From the NCBI RefSeq assembly GCF_024054175.1, contig NZ_JAMXLA010000001.1:3098652-3162651 (forward strand): a stretch of 64,000 bases of DNA, written 5' to 3'. The translations under genes were made by a program, and so were the position numbers. The number at the start of each line of letters is the position of its first letter. The first letter of the stretch is position 1. Shown here piece by piece: positions 15,378-24,185 of this stretch. The DNA comes from Flavobacterium sp. NRK1 (lineage in GTDB: Bacteria; Bacteroidota; Bacteroidia; Flavobacteriales; Flavobacteriaceae). The notes under the pieces were generated by a model. It did not search any database, had not been told where the DNA came from, and saw only the letters and a program-made list of their open reading frames with translations.

Positions 15378-17552
15378 TTACTTTTTAAGATACGTATCAA
15401 AATAATCAGCAATTTTCTGATTTAAATGAATTCTGTCCCTTCCGCGTACGTTATGTTCATGAGTAGGATATAGAAAATAATCTACCTGTTTACCTGCAGT
15501 TATACAAGCGTTAATAAACTCCATGCTGTGCTGCTGAACAACCACATTATCCTGAGCTCCATGAATTACAAGTAGTCTGCCTTTAAGTTGTTTAGCTTTA
15601 TCTATAACATTGGTTTTAGCATAACCTTCAGGGTTTTCCTGTGGCATATCCATATAGCGCTCTCCATACATAACTTCATAATATTTCCAGTCGCATACCG
15701 GCCCGCCTGCAACCCCAACTTTAAATACGTCACCATGATCAAGCATTAAAGATGTAGTCATAAAACCACCAAAACTCCATCCGGAAACACCAATCCTGTC
15801 CTGATCTACAAAAGATTTTGATTTAAGAAAATCAACACCTTTCATTTGATCGGCCATTTCATTTACTCCAAGATTACGGTGTACTATATGTTCAAAATCA
15901 CGACCGCGTGCATCACTACCTCTATTATCCATAGTGAAAACTACATAACCCTGTTGAGCAAGATAATAGTCAAATAATGAAGCTCCTCCCAGCCATCTGT
16001 TAGCTACAAGCTGAGCATGAGGCCCTCCGTAAACATAAACTACAGTCGGGTATTTTTTTGAAGCGTCAAAATTAGCAGGATAAATAATTCTACCGTTAAG
16101 AGGTGTTTTTCCATCTGCGGAAGTTATAGTAACCAATTCCATTTTAGGAAGTTCAGTTTTTCCTGTATAAGGGTTGTCTGCTTTAAATATAGAAGTGGTT
16201 TTATTGTTTTTAACCGTAATGATACTTACATCATTTGGAGTAGTTGTATTGCTAAAGCTATCTAATGCCAACGTACCATCTGTACTTACAATAGCGGTGT
16301 GAGTACCTGAAACGGTAGTTATCTGTGTAGTTTTACCTGATTTAAGCTCTGCTTTAAATAGTTGTCTGTCAAGACCGTTATTAGCTGTGCCTATATAAAA
16401 TATATTTTTAGCGTCTTTATCAAAGTTTAAAAGATCTGTTATTACAACATCTTTGAAACCTAATTTTTTAATTAGTTTGCCATCAGTATTGTAAAGATAC
16501 AATTGCTCATAGCCATCTTTTTCAGTTCTGTATAAAAACTGATCGTTTTTACCGGGAACAAAAGTCAGGTCATGTAATGGTTCTACATAGGTAGTTGCCT
16601 GTTCTTCAAATAATGTTTTTTCAAAATTTCCGGTTAAAGCATCATATTTGTTAAGTTTCAGGTGGTTTTGTTCTCTGTTAAGTACACCTACATAAACTTT
16701 TTTGCTGTCCGGCGACCAGGTAACGCAGGTAAGAAACTGTTCTTTAGGCCCTTCTGTTTTAAGTGTAGTTGATTTTCCTGAAGCAATATCGTAAACAACA
16801 AGTGTAACTTCTTCACTTTTCATACCTGCCATAGGGTATTTAATGTCCTTTGTAGATGCAATACGCTCGTCCCAGTTTGTAAGTGGGTAGTTAGCAACCA
16901 TAGTCTCATCCTTACGGTAAAATAATAGTTTGCTGCTATCAGCGCTCCACCACATACCTTTATCTATACCAAATTCCTGACGGTGAACATAATCACTACC
17001 GTTAACAATACCTTTATCAGTATCGTTAGTAACATTAATATCTTTTCCATTGGAAGTAATAACGATGTTATTGTCATTTAACCATGCAGCATTTTTGCCA
17101 TTTGGAGATAGTACTTGTTGGGTTGCATCCTGTGGAATTGCAATAGCACTTTTAACTTCTTTTTTATCTGCATCAAAAAGTACTAAATAGCTTTTGTTTT
17201 TCCCTCCAACTTCCAGCGACAAGGTGTTTTTGTCTGACCATTTATAGTTATAAGGGAACATTTGAAGTTCAAAACTATCTGAAGGAAATTGCGCTTTTAA
17301 TGCAGAAACCAATTGTGCTTTTGTAACTAATGTTGTTTCTTCCCATTTGCCTTCTTCACTGCGGGCCATAAGATTCTGATAGTTATTGTCCAGATATGTT
17401 ATAGTTTTGGAATCCGGTCTCCATGCAGGAGCTACAAGGCTTTTGGGAGCATAGGCCTGATACTGGCCAAATGTGGCTTCCTGAATAGTTAGGTTTTTTT
17501 GTGCCGTGGCAGCTATTCCTGATAAAAGAAATAGCCATAATAGTTTTTTCAT
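15378..17552 (-). CDS. S9 family peptidase, dipeptidyl peptidase IV-like
   Basis: A secreted serine exopeptidase, probably removing di- or tripeptides from N-termini with penultimate proline. A signal peptide is visible (MKKLLWLFLLSGIAATAQ). Residues about 40-470 form a beta-propeller (DPPIV_N), and 480-724 the alpha/beta hydrolase. The nucleophile is Ser593 in GWSFGGF, with Asp668 in GAQDN and His700 in the HEHNVRG region. The 724-residue length agrees with Bacteroidota DPP IV and prolyl tripeptidyl peptidases; which of the two cannot be decided by eye. Monocistronic, with its own terminator. Confidence 0.93.
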   Translation of the reverse strand: MKKLLWLFLLSGIAATAQKNLTIQEATFGQYQAYAPKSLVAPAWRPDSKTITYLDNNYQNLMARSEEGKWEETTLVTKAQLVSALKAQFPSDSFELQMFPYNYKWSDKNTLSLEVGGKNKSYLVLFDADKKEVKSAIAIPQDATQQVLSPNGKNAAWLNDNNIVITSNGKDINVTNDTDKGIVNGSDYVHRQEFGIDKGMWWSADSSKLLFYRKDETMVANYPLTNWDERIASTKDIKYPMAGMKSEEVTLVVYDIASGKSTTLKTEGPKEQFLTCVTWSPDSKKVYVGVLNREQNHLKLNKYDALTGNFEKTLFEEQATTYVEPLHDLTFVPGKNDQFLYRTEKDGYEQLYLYNTDGKLIKKLGFKDVVITDLLNFDKDAKNIFYIGTANNGLDRQLFKAELKSGKTTQITTVSGTHTAIVSTDGTLALDSFSNTTTPNDVSIITVKNNKTTSIFKADNPYTGKTELPKMELVTITSADGKTPLNGRIIYPANFDASKKYPTVVYVYGGPHAQLVANRWLGGASLFDYYLAQQGYVVFTMDNRGSDARGRDFEHIVHRNLGVNEMADQMKGVDFLKSKSFVDQDRIGVSGWSFGGFMTTSLMLDHGDVFKVGVAGGPVCDWKYYEVMYGERYMDMPQENPEGYAKTNVIDKAKQLKGRLLVIHGAQDNVVVQQHSMEFINACITAGKQVDYFLYPTHEHNVRGRDRIHLNQKIADYFDTYLKK

Positions 17553-17647
17553 GTGTTTGTTGTTAGAATGGCGAATTTAATTAAACTATAATTTATCGCG
17601 AAATATTACTTTGTTAATTAGTAGTAAACAGACTGATTTAGTTACAA

Positions 17648-17679
17648 AAAAATCCGCTTCTATAGGAAAACGGATTTTT
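17648..17679 (-). terminator. Terminator of the PLP-enzyme gene
   Basis: A 9-bp stem (aaaaatccg with cggattttt) around a 14-base loop. On the minus strand the stem is followed by a T run, 24 bases after the stop of the 17704 gene. Confidence 0.7.
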
Positions 17680-17703
17680 AAATAATTATATAAACTTTGA
17701 AAA

Positions 17704-18903
17704 TTATAATATTCCAAGTTCCTGCATACAGCTTTTCATCATTTGGTAAGTTCTTTCAATATCATTATCTAAACCTATTGAGAAACGGATAAGGCCATCA
17801 GTTAATCCCATTTCTTTTTGTTCCTCAATAGGTATTTCACTTGAAGTAGATGTTCCCGGAGCACTAAATAATGTTTTGTAGAAACCTAAGCTCACTGCAA
17901 GGTAACCAAGGTTGCGTTCCTGCATAAGCTCCATAAGTTCATTGGCTTTGTCAAGTGTACCTACATCAAGCGTCATCATACCGCCAAAACCATATTCAGG
18001 ATTTATCATGCTTTTATATAATTCATGGCTTGGGTGACTTTTAAGTCCCGGATATACCGCTTTAAGTCCGTCTTTTTCAAAACGATCTGCCAGATACATA
18101 GCATTATGGCTATGCTGTTTCATTCTTATATGCAGTGTTCTAAGGTTTTTAAGTACGCTTGCTGCACGAAGACTGTCCATTGTAGGGCCTAATAACATAC
18201 TTGCGCCATCATTTACATTACGTAGCGCATCTATAAATTCCTGTGTACCACAAGTAACGCCGCCTACAGTATCACTGCTTCCGTTTATAAATTTTGTAAG
18301 ACTATGAATAACCACATCTGCACCCATTTTTGCAGGAGAAACGGAAAGAGGTGAGAAGGTATTATCTACAACAAGTTTAAGATTATGCTTTTTAGCAATT
18401 TTAGCAAGACCTTCTATATCCGCTACTTCAAGAAGTGGGTTACTAACTGTTTCGCAGTAAAGTGCTTTAGTATCAGGTGTTATAGCTGCTTCAACAACGT
18501 CAAGTTTAGTTATATCTACAAAAGATGTTTTTATACCAAGTTTAGGCAGAAAATTTTTCATGAAGGCATAAGTTCCGCCATATATTGTACGACTAGAAAC
18601 GATATGATCTCCGGCAGCACAAAGTTGTAATAATACAGGAGTAATTGCACCCATACCTGAAGCAGCTACATTTGCCGATTCCGTTCCTTCCATTGCCGCA
18701 AGTGCCTGGCCCAGATATAAATTACTTGGAGAAGAGTGACGTGAATATAAATAACATCCTTCAGCATTACCTTCAAAAGTATCAAACATTGTTTTTGCTG
18801 AAAGGAAGGTATATGTAGATGAATCTGATATTGAAGGATTAACTCCTCCAAATTCTCCAAAATATTGTAAATCCTGTATATTATCTGCCGGGTTGAATTT
18901 CAT
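17704..18903 (-). CDS. Cys/Met-metabolism PLP-dependent enzyme (gamma-lyase/synthase family)
   Basis: A fold-type I PLP enzyme of the trans-sulfuration group (methionine gamma-lyase, cystathionine gamma-synthase or lyase, O-acetylhomoserine sulfhydrylase). PLP Lys204 lies in SLTKFINGSSD. Tyr53 and Arg55 in YSRHSSP bind the phosphate of the neighbouring subunit, and Tyr108 in IYGGTYAF is the stacking and catalytic tyrosine. Methionine gamma-lyases usually have Cys two residues after this Tyr; here it is Gly110, as in synthases and cystathionine lyases. The 399-residue length fits. The divergent Lrp/AsnC gene 192 bases away suggests amino-acid-responsive control, which would also suit a degradative lyase. 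The exact reaction is undecided. Confidence 0.85.
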   Translation of the reverse strand: MKFNPADNIQDLQYFGEFGGVNPSISDSSTYTFLSAKTMFDTFEGNAEGCYLYSRHSSPSNLYLGQALAAMEGTESANVAASGMGAITPVLLQLCAAGDHIVSSRTIYGGTYAFMKNFLPKLGIKTSFVDITKLDVVEAAITPDTKALYCETVSNPLLEVADIEGLAKIAKKHNLKLVVDNTFSPLSVSPAKMGADVVIHSLTKFINGSSDTVGGVTCGTQEFIDALRNVNDGASMLLGPTMDSLRAASVLKNLRTLHIRMKQHSHNAMYLADRFEKDGLKAVYPGLKSHPSHELYKSMINPEYGFGGMMTLDVGTLDKANELMELMQERNLGYLAVSLGFYKTLFSAPGTSTSSEIPIEEQKEMGLTDGLIRFSIGLDNDIERTYQMMKSCMQELGIL

Positions 18904-18937
18904 AATTAAATTTTTAAAATTTTAATGTCAGTTTTTG

Positions 18938-19015
18938 ATAGATTTTATTCTATACAAATTGAATATTTTATAAACTAAAAATCAATACTTTTTGTTTTAT
19001 TTAGATTTATAATCT
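18938..19015. promoter_or_regulatory. Two dyads between the PLP enzyme and Lrp/AsnC genes
   Basis: ATAGA-N6-TCTAT at 18938-18953 and AGATT-tat-AATCT at 19003-19015 lie in the divergent promoter region. Lrp/AsnC regulators commonly bind such AT-rich dyads next to their own gene and target. The second dyad falls just upstream of the predicted lrp -7 element. Confidence 0.4.
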
Positions 19016-19016
19016 A

Positions 19017-19024
19017 TAATTTTG
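19017..19024 (+). promoter_or_regulatory. Flavobacterial -7 element for the Lrp/AsnC gene
   Basis: TAATTTTG matches TAnnTTTG. A TTG at 18992-18994 lies 22 bases upstream, within the range seen for flavobacterial -33 elements. The start codon is about 70 bases downstream. Confidence 0.5.
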
Positions 19025-19095
19025 TTGTAAAGTAAATTAATTTACATTTATACACTTCACATTCCTTGTGATAAACGAAAATTTTACGGTATAGT

Positions 19096-19548
19096 ATGGA
19101 TATAATCGATAGAAAACTGCTTATGTTGCTGCAGCAAGACAGCACAAAAACAACTAAAGAATTATCATTAAAACTTAATCTTTCTGTTACGGCGATTTAT
19201 GAGCGGGTAAAAAAACTGGAACGTGAGGGTGTAATAAATAAATATGTAGCAATACTCAATCAAAAAAAGGTGGATAAAAGCTTTGTAGTGTTTTGCCACA
19301 TAAAACTGATTCAGCATACTAAAGAATATTTAACACGTTTTGAGCAGGAGATAACACAACTGGATGAAGTTTTAGAATGTTATCATGTAAGTGGAGATTA
19401 TGATTATATATTAAAGATATATGTTAAAGATATGGAAGCTTATAGAGAATTTATGGTAACCAAGCTTACCACACTTCAGCATATAGGCAGTACTCACAGC
19501 ACTTTTATGATAAGTGAAGTAAAAAATACAAACATAATAACATTGTAA
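19096..19548 (+). CDS. Lrp/AsnC family transcriptional regulator
   Basis: The 150-residue protein has an N-terminal winged helix-turn-helix (MDIIDRKLLMLLQQDSTKTTKELSLKLNLSVTAIYERVKKLEREGVI) in the first 55 residues and a C-terminal RAM ligand-binding domain, with the YHVSGDYDYILKIYVKDMEAY signature. Such proteins are octameric or dimeric regulators sensing amino acids. It is divergent from the Cys/Met PLP enzyme, the most likely target, probably with autoregulation through the dyads between them. Confidence 0.93.
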   Translation: MDIIDRKLLMLLQQDSTKTTKELSLKLNLSVTAIYERVKKLEREGVINKYVAILNQKKVDKSFVVFCHIKLIQHTKEYLTRFEQEITQLDEVLECYHVSGDYDYILKIYVKDMEAYREFMVTKLTTLQHIGSTHSTFMISEVKNTNIITL

Positions 19549-19553
19549 AAGTT

Positions 19554-19561
19554 TATATTTG
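19554..19561 (+). promoter_or_regulatory. Flavobacterial -7 element before the carboxylesterase
   Basis: TATATTTG matches TAnnTTTG and lies 25 bases before the ATG at 19587, giving a leader of roughly 20 bases. Confidence 0.5.
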
Positions 19562-19586
19562 TTAGAAACATCTATAACAAATTATA

Positions 19587-21218
19587 ATGAAAAGAAAGTA
19601 TTCATTTTCAATTTTACTATTATTAGTTGCTATACAGCTTTTTGCTCAAAGAGGACCCCAGGCCAAAGTGGAACAGGGTATGCTTGAAGGTATAGTTCTT
19701 AAATCCGGAATAAAAACATATCGTGGTATTCCGTTTGCCCAACCACCTGTAGGAGAGTTACGCTGGAAAGCACCCCAACCGCCTAAAAAATGGACAGGTA
19801 TTCGTAAAGCGGACACTTTTGGTGCTAATGCTATGCAGAAGCAGGTTTATGGTGATATGCATTTCAGGTCTCCATCAATGAGCGAAGATTGTTTGTATCT
19901 TAATGTTTGGACGCCTGCAAAATCGTCAAATGAAAAGCTGCCCGTTCTTGTTTATTTTTATGGAGGAGGTTTTGTTGCAGGAGACGGATCTGAAAGCCGT
20001 TATGATGGGGAAAGCCTTGCAGAAAAAGGAATAGTTACCGTTACACTTAATTACAGATTAGGTATTTTTGGTTTCTTTTCACATCCTGAACTTACTAAAG
20101 AATCTCCTAATAATGCATCGGGTAATTATGGGTTACTTGATCAAAATGCAGCTCTAATATGGGTAAGAAAAAACATAGCTGCTTTTGGCGGTGATCCTGA
20201 TAAAATCACTATTGCAGGTGAATCTGCAGGTTCAATTTCAGTTTCTGCACAATTAGTTTCCCCTTTATCTAAAAAACTGATTGCAGGTGCTATAGGGCAG
20301 AGTGGAGCAATGATTAATCCAACCTTTAATGCTGTTCCGTTAGAAGAAGCCGAAAATAATGGTGCAGCATTTGCTGAAAAAGTAAAAGCAGGATCACTGC
20401 AAGAACTTCGTGCAATACCTGCCGCTCAGCTTTTAGAAGAGTCTTCAAAACCGGGTGCTTTTAACGCTAGGGCAACAATAGAAGGCTATTTTTTACCAAG
20501 TATGCCTTCTGATTTATTTGCGAGCGGCTACCAGGCTCAGGTGCCGATTCTTGTTGGATGGACATCTACAGAGATTCCTTATATGGCATTTATGCAGGGA
20601 CAATATCCTAATCCTGAAAATTATAAAAAAAGGGTAGAAGATGTTTATAAAGACTGGGCTGCAGAAATATTAAAAAAGTATCCCGGTAATAATGAGAAAG
20701 AGGTTATTGAATCGGCTACTGCACTCGCAAGCGATGCATTTATAGTTTACAGTACATGGAAATGGGCTGAATTACATAAAAGTTCAACTAAAAAACCAGT
20801 ATATGTTTATATGTTCTCAAAACAAAGGCCGCCTTTAAAATCAGAACTCGGAAATGTAAAAGAAGGATTGGCAGGAGGTATTAAAGAAGGGAATAGACCC
20901 GATGAAAAAAAGATGCCGGAATCTTTGCCGGGAGCTTCGCATGCTTCTGATATTGAATATGCTTTAGGTAATCTTGCGGGGAATCCTTTTTATAACTGGA
21001 CTGCTTATGACTATAAAGCATCTGAAACTATGGAAAATTACTTTGCGAACTTTATTAAAACGGGAAATCCTAACGGTAAAAATCTTCCTGAATGGCTTCC
21101 CAGTCCATTTGATAATAGCTTAAATATAATGAATATTGATGCTGTGAGTAAACCTGTTGAAGAAGAGCATCGGGATCGTTATTTATTACTTGATAGTTAT
21201 TTTTCAATTAAAAAATAG
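19587..21218 (+). CDS. Secreted type B carboxylesterase/lipase
   Basis: A cholinesterase-like alpha/beta hydrolase that would hydrolyse esters in the periplasm or outside the cell. A signal peptide is visible (MKRKYSFSILLLLVAIQLFAQ). Family features are present: YRGIPFAQPPVGELRWKAP, EDCLYLNVWTP, the oxyanion stretch YFYGGGFV, and the nucleophile Ser213 in GESAGS. The catalytic His region is seen as GASHASDIEYALGN. The 543-residue length is typical. The natural substrate is unknown. It has its own -7 element and terminator. Confidence 0.93.
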   Translation: MKRKYSFSILLLLVAIQLFAQRGPQAKVEQGMLEGIVLKSGIKTYRGIPFAQPPVGELRWKAPQPPKKWTGIRKADTFGANAMQKQVYGDMHFRSPSMSEDCLYLNVWTPAKSSNEKLPVLVYFYGGGFVAGDGSESRYDGESLAEKGIVTVTLNYRLGIFGFFSHPELTKESPNNASGNYGLLDQNAALIWVRKNIAAFGGDPDKITIAGESAGSISVSAQLVSPLSKKLIAGAIGQSGAMINPTFNAVPLEEAENNGAAFAEKVKAGSLQELRAIPAAQLLEESSKPGAFNARATIEGYFLPSMPSDLFASGYQAQVPILVGWTSTEIPYMAFMQGQYPNPENYKKRVEDVYKDWAAEILKKYPGNNEKEVIESATALASDAFIVYSTWKWAELHKSSTKKPVYVYMFSKQRPPLKSELGNVKEGLAGGIKEGNRPDEKKMPESLPGASHASDIEYALGNLAGNPFYNWTAYDYKASETMENYFANFIKTGNPNGKNLPEWLPSPFDNSLNIMNIDAVSKPVEEEHRDRYLLLDSYFSIKK

Positions 21219-21249
21219 TTCTGAATTTAATATAAAATGTTAGATAATT

Positions 21250-21273
21250 AAAGAGGAATGGAAATTCCTCTTT
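21250..21273 (+). terminator. Terminator after the carboxylesterase
   Basis: A 10-bp perfect stem (aaagaggaat with attcctcttt) around a GGAA tetraloop, followed by a T run. Confidence 0.85.
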
Positions 21274-21302
21274 TTTATTTATCCCATATTAATCATATTA
21301 CC

Positions 21303-21310
21303 TAAATTTG
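21303..21310 (+). promoter_or_regulatory. Flavobacterial -7 element before lpdA
   Basis: TAAATTTG matches TAnnTTTG, 35 bases before the lpdA ATG. No clear -33 TTG is seen. Confidence 0.5.
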
Positions 21311-21345
21311 CCTTACAAAAATAAATTTACACAAAAATATATATT

Positions 21346-22752
21346 ATGAGTTCATTTGACGTAGTCGTTATAGGTTCTGGTCCCGGCGGATATGTAGCAG
21401 CAATCCGTTGTGCACAATTGGGTTTTAATACTGCAATTATTGAGAAATACCCAACACTTGGTGGTACCTGCCTTAATGTAGGATGCATACCATCTAAAGC
21501 ATTATTGGATTCTTCACACCATTACCATGACGCTACTTCTCATTTTAAGGAGCACGGTATTGATATTGCCGGTGAAATAAAGGTTAATATTGAGCAGATG
21601 ATTGCCCGTAAACAGGGTGTTGTAGATCAGAATGTATCAGGTATTAAATATCTGATGGATAAAAATAAAATTACTGTTTTTGAAGGTGTTGGCTCTTTTG
21701 AAGATGCTACTCATATTAAAGTCACTAAAAATGATGGTTCTTCTGAAACTATTGAAGCTAAAAATACAATTATTGCTACCGGTTCAAAACCATCGTCTTT
21801 ACCATTTATTAAAATTGATAAAGAAAAAATCATTACTTCTACAGAAGCCCTTAAGCTTAAAGAAGTACCTAAACATCTTATCGTTATTGGAGGTGGTGTT
21901 ATTGGGCTTGAGCTTGGACAGGTGTATCTTCGTCTTGGTGCTCAGGTATCTGTAGTTGAATATCTTGACAGAATTATCCCTGGTATGGATGCAGGCCTGT
22001 CTAAAGAGCTTACAAAAGTGCTTAAGAAACAGGGGATGAAGTTCTATACTTCGCACAAAGTAAAATCAGTAGAACGTAATGGAGAAGGAGTTCAGGTTCA
22101 GGCTGAAAATGCAAAAGGAGAAACTATTACTCTTGATGGTGATTATTCATTAGTATCTGTTGGTCGTCGTCCATATACAGATGGATTGAACGCTGAAGCA
22201 GCAGGAGTAAAAGTTACTGAAAGAGGGCAGATTGAAGTAAATGATCATTTACAAACAAGTGCTTCTAATATATATGCAATTGGAGATGTTATAAAAGGTG
22301 CTATGCTTGCTCACAAAGCTGAGGAAGAAGGTGTATTTGTTGCTGAAACTATTGCAGGACAAAAACCACATATTGATTATAATCTTATCCCTGGTGTTGT
22401 TTATACATGGCCTGAAGTTGCTGCTGTAGGTAAAACAGAAGAACAGCTTAAAGAAGCAGGTGTAGAATATAAATCAGGAAGTTTCCCTTTTAAAGCATTA
22501 GGTCGTTCACGTGCCAGTATGGATACTGATGGATTTGTAAAAATTCTTGCCGATGCTAAAACTGATGAAGTTTTAGGCATTCATATGATAGGCGCACGTA
22601 CGGCTGACTTGATTGCTGAAGCTGTAACTGCAATGGAATTTAAAGCTTCTGCAGAAGATATTTCAAGAATGTCACATGCACACCCTACTTATGCTGAAGC
22701 TGTTAAAGAAGCTGCACTTGCTGCTACTGATAACAGATCAATACATATTTAA
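21346..22752 (+). CDS. lpdA: Dihydrolipoyl dehydrogenase (E3)
   Basis: The FAD-dependent E3 component of 2-oxoacid dehydrogenase and glycine cleavage complexes; it reoxidises lipoamide with NAD+. The FAD-binding GSGPGGYVAAI starts at residue 10. The redox disulfide is Cys42/Cys47 in GGTCLNVGCIPSK. The NAD-binding GGGVIGLELG and the second FAD motif IYAIGDV are present. The C-terminal HAHPTYAEAVKEAA carries the His-Glu acid-base pair. The 468-residue length is normal. It stands alone with its own promoter and terminator, so it probably serves several complexes. Confidence 0.96.
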   Translation: MSSFDVVVIGSGPGGYVAAIRCAQLGFNTAIIEKYPTLGGTCLNVGCIPSKALLDSSHHYHDATSHFKEHGIDIAGEIKVNIEQMIARKQGVVDQNVSGIKYLMDKNKITVFEGVGSFEDATHIKVTKNDGSSETIEAKNTIIATGSKPSSLPFIKIDKEKIITSTEALKLKEVPKHLIVIGGGVIGLELGQVYLRLGAQVSVVEYLDRIIPGMDAGLSKELTKVLKKQGMKFYTSHKVKSVERNGEGVQVQAENAKGETITLDGDYSLVSVGRRPYTDGLNAEAAGVKVTERGQIEVNDHLQTSASNIYAIGDVIKGAMLAHKAEEEGVFVAETIAGQKPHIDYNLIPGVVYTWPEVAAVGKTEEQLKEAGVEYKSGSFPFKALGRSRASMDTDGFVKILADAKTDEVLGIHMIGARTADLIAEAVTAMEFKASAEDISRMSHAHPTYAEAVKEAALAATDNRSIHI

Positions 22753-22777
22753 AAATATACAAATACAAGGTTATAAC

Positions 22778-22803
22778 AAACCCACTCTACCATGAGTGGG
22801 TTT
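22778..22803 (+). terminator. Terminator after lpdA
   Basis: A 10-bp perfect stem (aaacccactc with gagtgggttt) around a 6-base loop, followed by a T-rich stretch. Confidence 0.85.
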
Positions 22804-22824
22804 TGTATTTACACCTAATGTATG

Positions 22825-22832
22825 TACTTTTG
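22825..22832 (+). promoter_or_regulatory. Flavobacterial -7 element before pabB
   Basis: TACTTTTG matches TAnnTTTG and lies 18 bases before the TTG start codon at 22851, leaving a leader of about 12 bases. Confidence 0.5.
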
Positions 22833-22850
22833 AATGTTTAAATAAATGCT

Positions 22851-24155
22851 TTGAGAACTTCCAGATTTTTTACATTAGATAACCATGAACAGTATAAAAT
22901 AAAGTTATTACACTGGGCACAGCAATTTCGTGAAGTCGTCTTTCTTGATAGTAATAATTATCATCAAAAATATACGTCTTATAATGCTGTTTTGGCTGTA
23001 GATGCTTTTACTTCAATTAAAACAGACTATCATAATGCTTTTGAAGAACTTAACGTTTATCAGCAAACTACAAAAGACTGGTTGTTTGGTTATTTATCAT
23101 ACGATTTAAAGAATGATACGGAAGACTTAAAATCTCAAAATTTTGATGGATTAAATTTCCCCGATCTTTTTTTCTTTCAGCCTAAAAAGCTTTTTCTATT
23201 AAAAGAAAATGGACTGGAATTTCAGTATCTGAACATGTGTGATGATGAAATTGAAAGCGATTATAATGAAATTAATAATTATGATTTATCTATTAACAAA
23301 GAATATGGAGATAAAGAAAAACAACCTTTAATAATTAAACAGCGGATTTCTAAGCAAAGTTATGGGGCTAAAGCTGAGCAAATGTTGACTCATATTCATA
23401 GAGGTGATATTTATGAAGCTAATTTTTGTATGGAATTTTATGCAGAGCATGCTGCTATTGATCCTTTGGAGATATACAAAAAACTAAATGCAATTTCAGA
23501 ACCGCCTTTTGCTGTTTATTTTAAAAATCATAAACAATTTTTATTATCAGCTTCTCCGGAGAGATATATCAGAAAAGAAGGTGATAAATTAATTTCGCAG
23601 CCTATTAAGGGCACCGCCAGGCGTAGTTCTGATATTAAGGAGGATATTGCTATACAGGAAGAACTTTTACTAAATCAAAAAGAACGTTCTGAAAACATAA
23701 TGATCGTAGATTTAGTGCGTAATGATCTATCTAAAACTGCTGCTAAAGGCTCAGTAGAGGTAGAGGAACTTTGTGGTGCATATACTTTTAAACAGGTGCA
23801 TCATTTAATTTCAACAGTAGTATCAAAACTTGATGAAGGTAATTCTGCAGTTGATGCTATAAGAACAACCTTCCCGATGGGAAGCATGACAGGTGCCCCT
23901 AAAATATCTGCGATGCAGATCATAGAAAATCTTGAAGAAACTAAACGTGGCCTGTATAGCGGGGCGGTGGGATATTTTACTCCTGATGGAAATTTTGACT
24001 TTAATGTTGTTATACGAAGTATTTTATATAATGACGATAATAATTATGTATCGTTTTCCGTTGGTAGTGCAATAACTTCAAAGGCTGAACCTGAGAAAGA
24101 ATATGAAGAATGTCTTTTAAAAGCTAAAGCTATGCGCAGTGTGCTTGAAGCATAA
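22851..24155 (+). CDS. pabB: Aminodeoxychorismate synthase component I (chorismate-binding)
   Basis: PabB converts chorismate with ammonia to 4-amino-4-deoxychorismate in folate synthesis. The chorismate-binding domain covers about residues 160-434. It shows SASPERYIRKEGDKL, the QPIKGTARR motif whose Lys marks PabB-type enzymes, ENIMIVDLVRNDL, TFPMGSMTGAPK and the C-terminal GSAITSKAEPEKEYEE. The 434-residue length is in range. The frame has a stop at 22839-22841 and no ATG before the conserved region, so TTG at 22851 is the likely start. TrpE or isochorismate synthase are alternatives, but the PIKGT motif argues for PabB. tilS follows 30 bases later. Confidence 0.88.
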   Translation: MRTSRFFTLDNHEQYKIKLLHWAQQFREVVFLDSNNYHQKYTSYNAVLAVDAFTSIKTDYHNAFEELNVYQQTTKDWLFGYLSYDLKNDTEDLKSQNFDGLNFPDLFFFQPKKLFLLKENGLEFQYLNMCDDEIESDYNEINNYDLSINKEYGDKEKQPLIIKQRISKQSYGAKAEQMLTHIHRGDIYEANFCMEFYAEHAAIDPLEIYKKLNAISEPPFAVYFKNHKQFLLSASPERYIRKEGDKLISQPIKGTARRSSDIKEDIAIQEELLLNQKERSENIMIVDLVRNDLSKTAAKGSVEVEELCGAYTFKQVHHLISTVVSKLDEGNSAVDAIRTTFPMGSMTGAPKISAMQIIENLEETKRGLYSGAVGYFTPDGNFDFNVVIRSILYNDDNNYVSFSVGSAITSKAEPEKEYEECLLKAKAMRSVLEA

Positions 24156-24174
24156 TTATTTACCTTTAATTTGT

Positions 24175-24182
24175 TAACTTTG
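24175..24182 (+). promoter_or_regulatory. -7 element abutting the tilS start
   Basis: TAACTTTG matches TAnnTTTG only 3 bases before the ATG at 24186. If used, the transcript would begin at or within the start codon, giving a leaderless mRNA. Confidence 0.35.
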
Positions 24183-24185
24183 ATT

